Positions 60,361-64,000 of a DNA stretch of 64,000 nucleotides are shown here, in pieces. Within the stretch, counting starts at the first letter, position 1, and each line of letters starts with the position of its first letter. Source of the stretch: Aphrophora alni (Eukaryota; Arthropoda; Insecta; Hemiptera; Aphrophoridae); NCBI GenBank assembly GCA_963513935.1, contig OY740774.1:84964890-85028889 (forward strand), read 5' to 3'. The translations under genes and the position numbers were made by a program. Under the pieces are notes generated by a model. The model did no database searches, was not told the origin of the DNA, and was given only the letters and a program-made list of their open reading frames with translations.

Positions 60361-61577
60361 TAAAATTGTTTGTTAAATAAAATAAAAATAATAGCTCATA
60401 TGAATTTGTTATGTAAAATTATAATTATTTCATCATAATTTTTGACATAACTAAGATTCATTAATTTCCTTCTCATTCAGAGTAGAAAAATAGAAAATTG
60501 GCAGAGATTTGAGAAGTTTATAAATGTTTGCGCAATTTTTTATTTAAGATCGTAGTTTAAAAAATATATATATATAATAACAAATTTCTAACAAAATTTA
60601 AAACAGAGCCCAGTATTTTGATTCTCGGAATGAATTTTCGGTACCACTGAACATAGAACTTCTGGTAACAATACAGTCGGTTGAATTGTTTAGAAAGTTC
60701 GTATATTGTGAAAGGCTGATTTTTTAGGACAATTTCTGAATGAGTTCATTACTAACTACAAATGACCTACCACTTCTTTCCTCATCCTAAACAAACCCAC
60801 TGATGAAAATATCTTCACTCGTTATTGTTTGACCGTTCACGATGTGCGCCTGACGCTGACAAATTTTTGCCATCAGAAATCTTAATACAGCATGCACCTT
60901 GCACTTCGTAAATTATTTTGAATTTCTATTATTAGAGGCAAACAAACAGCAACATAACCTTACCACTAGCACAGCTGGGCGCGCGCTGAGCTACTGAACA
61001 CACTACCACAGGACGGGTGCTTCTACCCCTATTACTTCTCGCTCTAGACAAAAACAGAAGTTGGTTTCCGAAGATCCTCATAAAGAAAAATAGGGAAAAA
61101 ATATTTGACTGTATCGCGTTACTTACAACCATAAAATATAATGTTCTGCGTACTGGAATGATTATATATGAGACAATTTAAAATAGTGAAGAAATTAAAT
61201 AGAAAAATTATATTTAGAATTAGGAATCCTGATCACAGCTTAATTTGATAAAAAGTAAAATTATTTCTTGAAATGTAAAACTCTAATACATTGATATTTC
61301 CAATGTTTACTTGGACTTCAGAGATGTGGACATTAACTATGAAGGAATAGTTTTAAGATTTTTGTATTGAAGTTAGATCCAGCGTGTATTAGCCAAATTA
61401 ACTTTATCAACCAAGAATAAAAGTACATGTATTAGTCGTAGAACATTATTTCACGTATACAATAATTTTCCAAACGACACCGTTCCCAAAAATGTAGCCA
61501 CCCTAAATTTAAAGTTTGTCTCAGTAAAATTCATGGAAACTATCTCTAACAACGTAAAAAAATTAATTAATACTTAC
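60361..61577. other. Non-coding stretch, no feature recognised
   Basis: A GC-richer patch at 60950-61050 underlies a 66-codon minus frame without a recognisable domain. Nothing else is supported. Confidence 0.4.
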
Positions 61578-61713
61578 ATTTCCATTGTCTCGACTTCTGC
61601 TACATTGGAGAAGCAAAGTTAACTCTGATGGTAGGAGGAGAACCTGTAGCTTCGTCCAACAGTCGTAGGCCTTTTAAAAAGACAGTCCTTTGCCATTCCC
61701 AAATTTCTGAAAT
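61578..61713 (-). CDS. Candidate coding exon with stop (unidentified gene)
   Basis: On the minus strand a tttattttag acceptor precedes an exon reading 37 codons (ISEIWEWQRTVFLKG..., then ...TGSPPTIRVNFASPM) to a TAG at 61602-61600. A consensus donor, GTAAGTA, begins at 61577. The peptide has a balanced, globular-looking composition with Trp, Arg and Pro, unlike the Ile/Asn/Lys/Phe strings of chance frames here. The stop lies about 22 nt before the donor, so an intron in the 3' untranslated region would not trigger nonsense-mediated decay. I do not recognise the family. A further exon is expected upstream (higher coordinates), possibly outside the window. The alternative is a transposon remnant. 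Confidence 0.45.
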
Positions 61714-62870
61714 CTAAAATAAACATTTGTTAAAACAAATTGTTAATTTTTATTGGAGTATACAGATGATATTATAATGCAAGATAGTAAAACAAAATTT
61801 AGGTTATTTTTGCAATTTGGATGTACATTTGTATTCATCTAGTTTTGGGTTAGGTCTCTCTTTTTTATTATTGGCTACACATAATCATTAATTACACACT
61901 TTTCATGAAACATATGAGTGTTATACATTCAGAAACATAAACACTGTACCACTCATACCAATATAACAAATTTAATTTTTTTTTAACATTAATAATGAGG
62001 GATTCAACTAATTAACCTTACATACAAAACAACTCAATAATTTCTATATTTTTACAATCAAAACAGTAATTAATTATTATAAAATTTTACTCTTTATGTT
62101 ATTTTAAACTTTTCCTTCTCATGTATAACAACAACCCCTAATAATTGAAATCATTGAAACCCTCATGAGTTGTGTTGTCTTCCCGCAAGGCACATGGAAA
62201 CAATGTTGTTACTACAGTTTCACGGAAATAATTTTGTGAAAAAGTGATGTGAAATTTATAGAAAATGCAGAGAAACTGATGGATTGCTATGTAGCCTGTT
62301 CACTCTAATATTTTTAACTGGACGCACATTTAAATCTTATTCTTTTAGCAAATCTTCTTTTAGCAAAAACCGTCTCACATTTAGTTCATTGTGCAGATTT
62401 TCATCCTTCATGAAAAAGTCCCACCCATTTCAGTAGACTCACCATGTAACACACCCTCACCATGTTACATTGATTACATCAGTCCTGAATAATATTTGCA
62501 TACAAACTGTTACAATTGTCCTGTGGTAACATGATGGTAATGTTCTCCCCCCCCCCTCTTCAAAGAGTAAGCGATTGTTTAACAGCCATTCACTATAATT
62601 TACATATATTTCGGAGTTACTATCATAGACATTCTTACCGCAACCTTCCTCGTTGTAACTGCACGGCGGTGTTTAACACTATAACAGTGAACCGAGTCCT
62701 CTCATAACGATAATTTTGGATCAATTTTTCCAAAAAGTATATTTATAATTTTCAAACATTTCCACTTTATTTTTTTATCTGAATTAAAATTAGGAACAAG
62801 GTTATTTATCTGGTTTTAAAGTAATCAAATAACAATACATTTGTCGTCATTTGGTGTATATAAAAATTAG
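61714..62870. other. Non-coding stretch, no feature recognised
   Basis: A 10-C run lies near 62548-62557. The 63-codon frame at 62516-62707 has no recognisable domain. No RNA is seen. Confidence 0.4.
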
Positions 62871-62911
62871 CACGAATTTTCGAGAGTATGAAGCAACACT
62901 CATTATCAAGT
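62871..62911 (-). repeat. Penelope-type GAAAC motif, copy 4 (degenerate)
   Basis: On the minus strand: acttgataatga, then gttgcttcatac, then tctcgaaaattcgtg. It aligns with 40804-40844, but the GAAAC is changed to GAAAA. Confidence 0.5.
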
Positions 62912-62999
62912 CATAAAATCCAGATCATGCTAAACATCAAAAGAACCTACAACAGCACTATGTTGAGTACAAGATTTTAATATTCAAAACATCTTCTGA

Positions 63000-63400
63000 T
63001 TAGAGGGTTCCAACGAATTTTCTTCTCCTGAGATTAAACTCCCCGCGGACAAAGAGTAGATGTGCAGTGCCTTGCTCGACAGTTATCAACGTTTCATAGA
63101 ACACCTTGTACAAATGATTCCGGATATCCATGTCTATTGATATTGAAAACGACCTGTATAAACAAGTGTTTTCTATCACAATCCGAGACAAGGTGTTTGC
63201 CAAAGAACTGGCCAGGTAATTTATGCCGTCAATAATGGTGTCTATTCTTGGCTTCAGTCCTTATCATGTCTAACCCCACAAACAAGTCCTGGTCCTACCA
63301 AGGGAATAGCACTTTTTGAGTCAACTTCTCTGCTCTCATTCCACTATATGACACGACACCACCTACAGGTATTAATTGACAGAAACCTGGGGGAAAAGAG
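63000..63400 (-). other. Possible eroded coding region
   Basis: The composition is more balanced than that of its surroundings. On the minus strand a strong acceptor (tcttttcccccag, ending at about 63392) precedes a short frame (QLIPVGGVVSYSGMRAEKLTQKVLFPW) that stops at 63295. A second frame, 63203 down to 63000 (SRIVIENTCLYRSF..., ending FNLRRRKFVGTL), opens without an ATG. Neither is recognised. They may be exons or a decayed mobile-element protein. Confidence 0.3.
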
Positions 63401-64000
63401 AAGATAATCTCACACAAATAAGAATAATATTGAAACAGATCCGAAGGTTTTAATAGTAGTTCAATTGTCTGATAAAATTGAAAAAAAAAAATGTGTTTAA
63501 TGCTTTCCTTTAATCCTAGATAAACACAAGCAAATGTAGTTGACATTTTATACGGAAATAGCACTAAAACAAACTTGATTGTTTTTTTGTTCACTCTTGT
63601 AAGCTAACCATAGGCACTATACCTATAACATTTATTTTAAAGCAATCCATCTTATTACCATGTAAGCTGGTTTGAACTTCTATTCATGATGGAGACAGAC
63701 ATTCTTAGAGTATTCTGGTCCTAAAAATTAGAGATAAGAATCGCGAAATGACAACTTTAGTAATAATGGTACACATTGCCATGTTTAAACATGGATCTTC
63801 AAATTGACACTATAACTGTATGATTCTGAAACTTGGGTGTTGACAAAAGTTTGAGACAACAGTTTAAACACAATTTAAAGAAAATTATGTGGAGTGATTT
63901 AAGATAAATAAGTCTTGAGAAGAAAGTGTAATCATGTATTCTACAAAGTTTACAAAGAACCAGTTGTGATATGTAAAATAAGACTTGGATGTTTAAGATG
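63401..64000. other. Non-coding stretch, no feature recognised
   Basis: Apart from the start of the 99-codon minus frame noted for the previous interval, nothing is supported to the end of the window. Confidence 0.4.

Overview
The window reads as AT-rich, intron- or intergenic-type nuclear DNA of an animal, most likely an insect. The support is circumstantial: a single-ORF Gypsy/Ty3 (mag-like) retrotransposon, a Crypton-type tyrosine recombinase, mariner, hAT and LINE remnants, and a scatter of short taggcct-type words that I associate loosely with hemipteran DNA. No complete host gene is visible and nothing looks bacterial: there are no operons, no dense coding and no ribosome binding sites. 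The only substantial open frames belong to mobile elements. Two short spliced-exon candidates (plus strand 56959-57002, minus strand 61578-61713) are the only hints of host genes.

Layout. 1-18.5 kb: AT-rich DNA with old dispersed non-coding repeat families (near 0.4-1.1, 2.6-4.3, 8.8-9.0 and 12.1-13.9 kb), a complex foldback element at 9.65-10.4 kb and a perfect 31-bp hairpin at 13.6 kb. 18.5-21.3 kb: a deleted hAT-like element with a transposase N-terminus, a perfect 34-bp hairpin, a LINE C-terminal fragment, and two short motifs of a kind seen in Penelope-like elements. 21.3-26.1 kb (minus strand): a complete LTR retrotransposon with two LTRs that read as identical, a 5-bp target duplication, primer-binding site, polypurine tract and one uninterrupted 1366-codon gag-pol frame; it is the youngest insertion here and plausibly still able to move. 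33.1-34.5 kb: a Crypton-type recombinase gene broken by one in-frame stop, followed by a nested hairpin. 35.7-36.1 kb: a mariner transposase fossil. 38.9-39.15 kb: a 155-bp (TC)n tract followed by AC and TA repeats.

45.2-56.8 kb is an 11.6-kb satellite of about 53-bp monomers. Inside it a 2479-bp higher-order repeat is present about 3.9 times; single-base variants group copies 1+2 against copies 3+4, and copy 4 has lost one monomer. Just downstream is a possible terminal exon with a poly(A) signal, so the satellite may lie in the last intron of a gene. 57.26-59.32 kb is a roughly 119-bp minisatellite array with GC-box-rich islands, bounded by inverted repeats and therefore perhaps carried by a DNA transposon. 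60.1-60.4 kb is a 110-bp-arm hairpin. 61.6 kb holds the second exon candidate.

The coding elements act only in their own mobility: gag-pol copies and integrates the LTR element, while the Crypton, mariner, hAT and LINE pieces are broken. The features most worth following up are the satellite architecture, the young LTR element, the single-stop Crypton, and the repeated Penelope-type motif.
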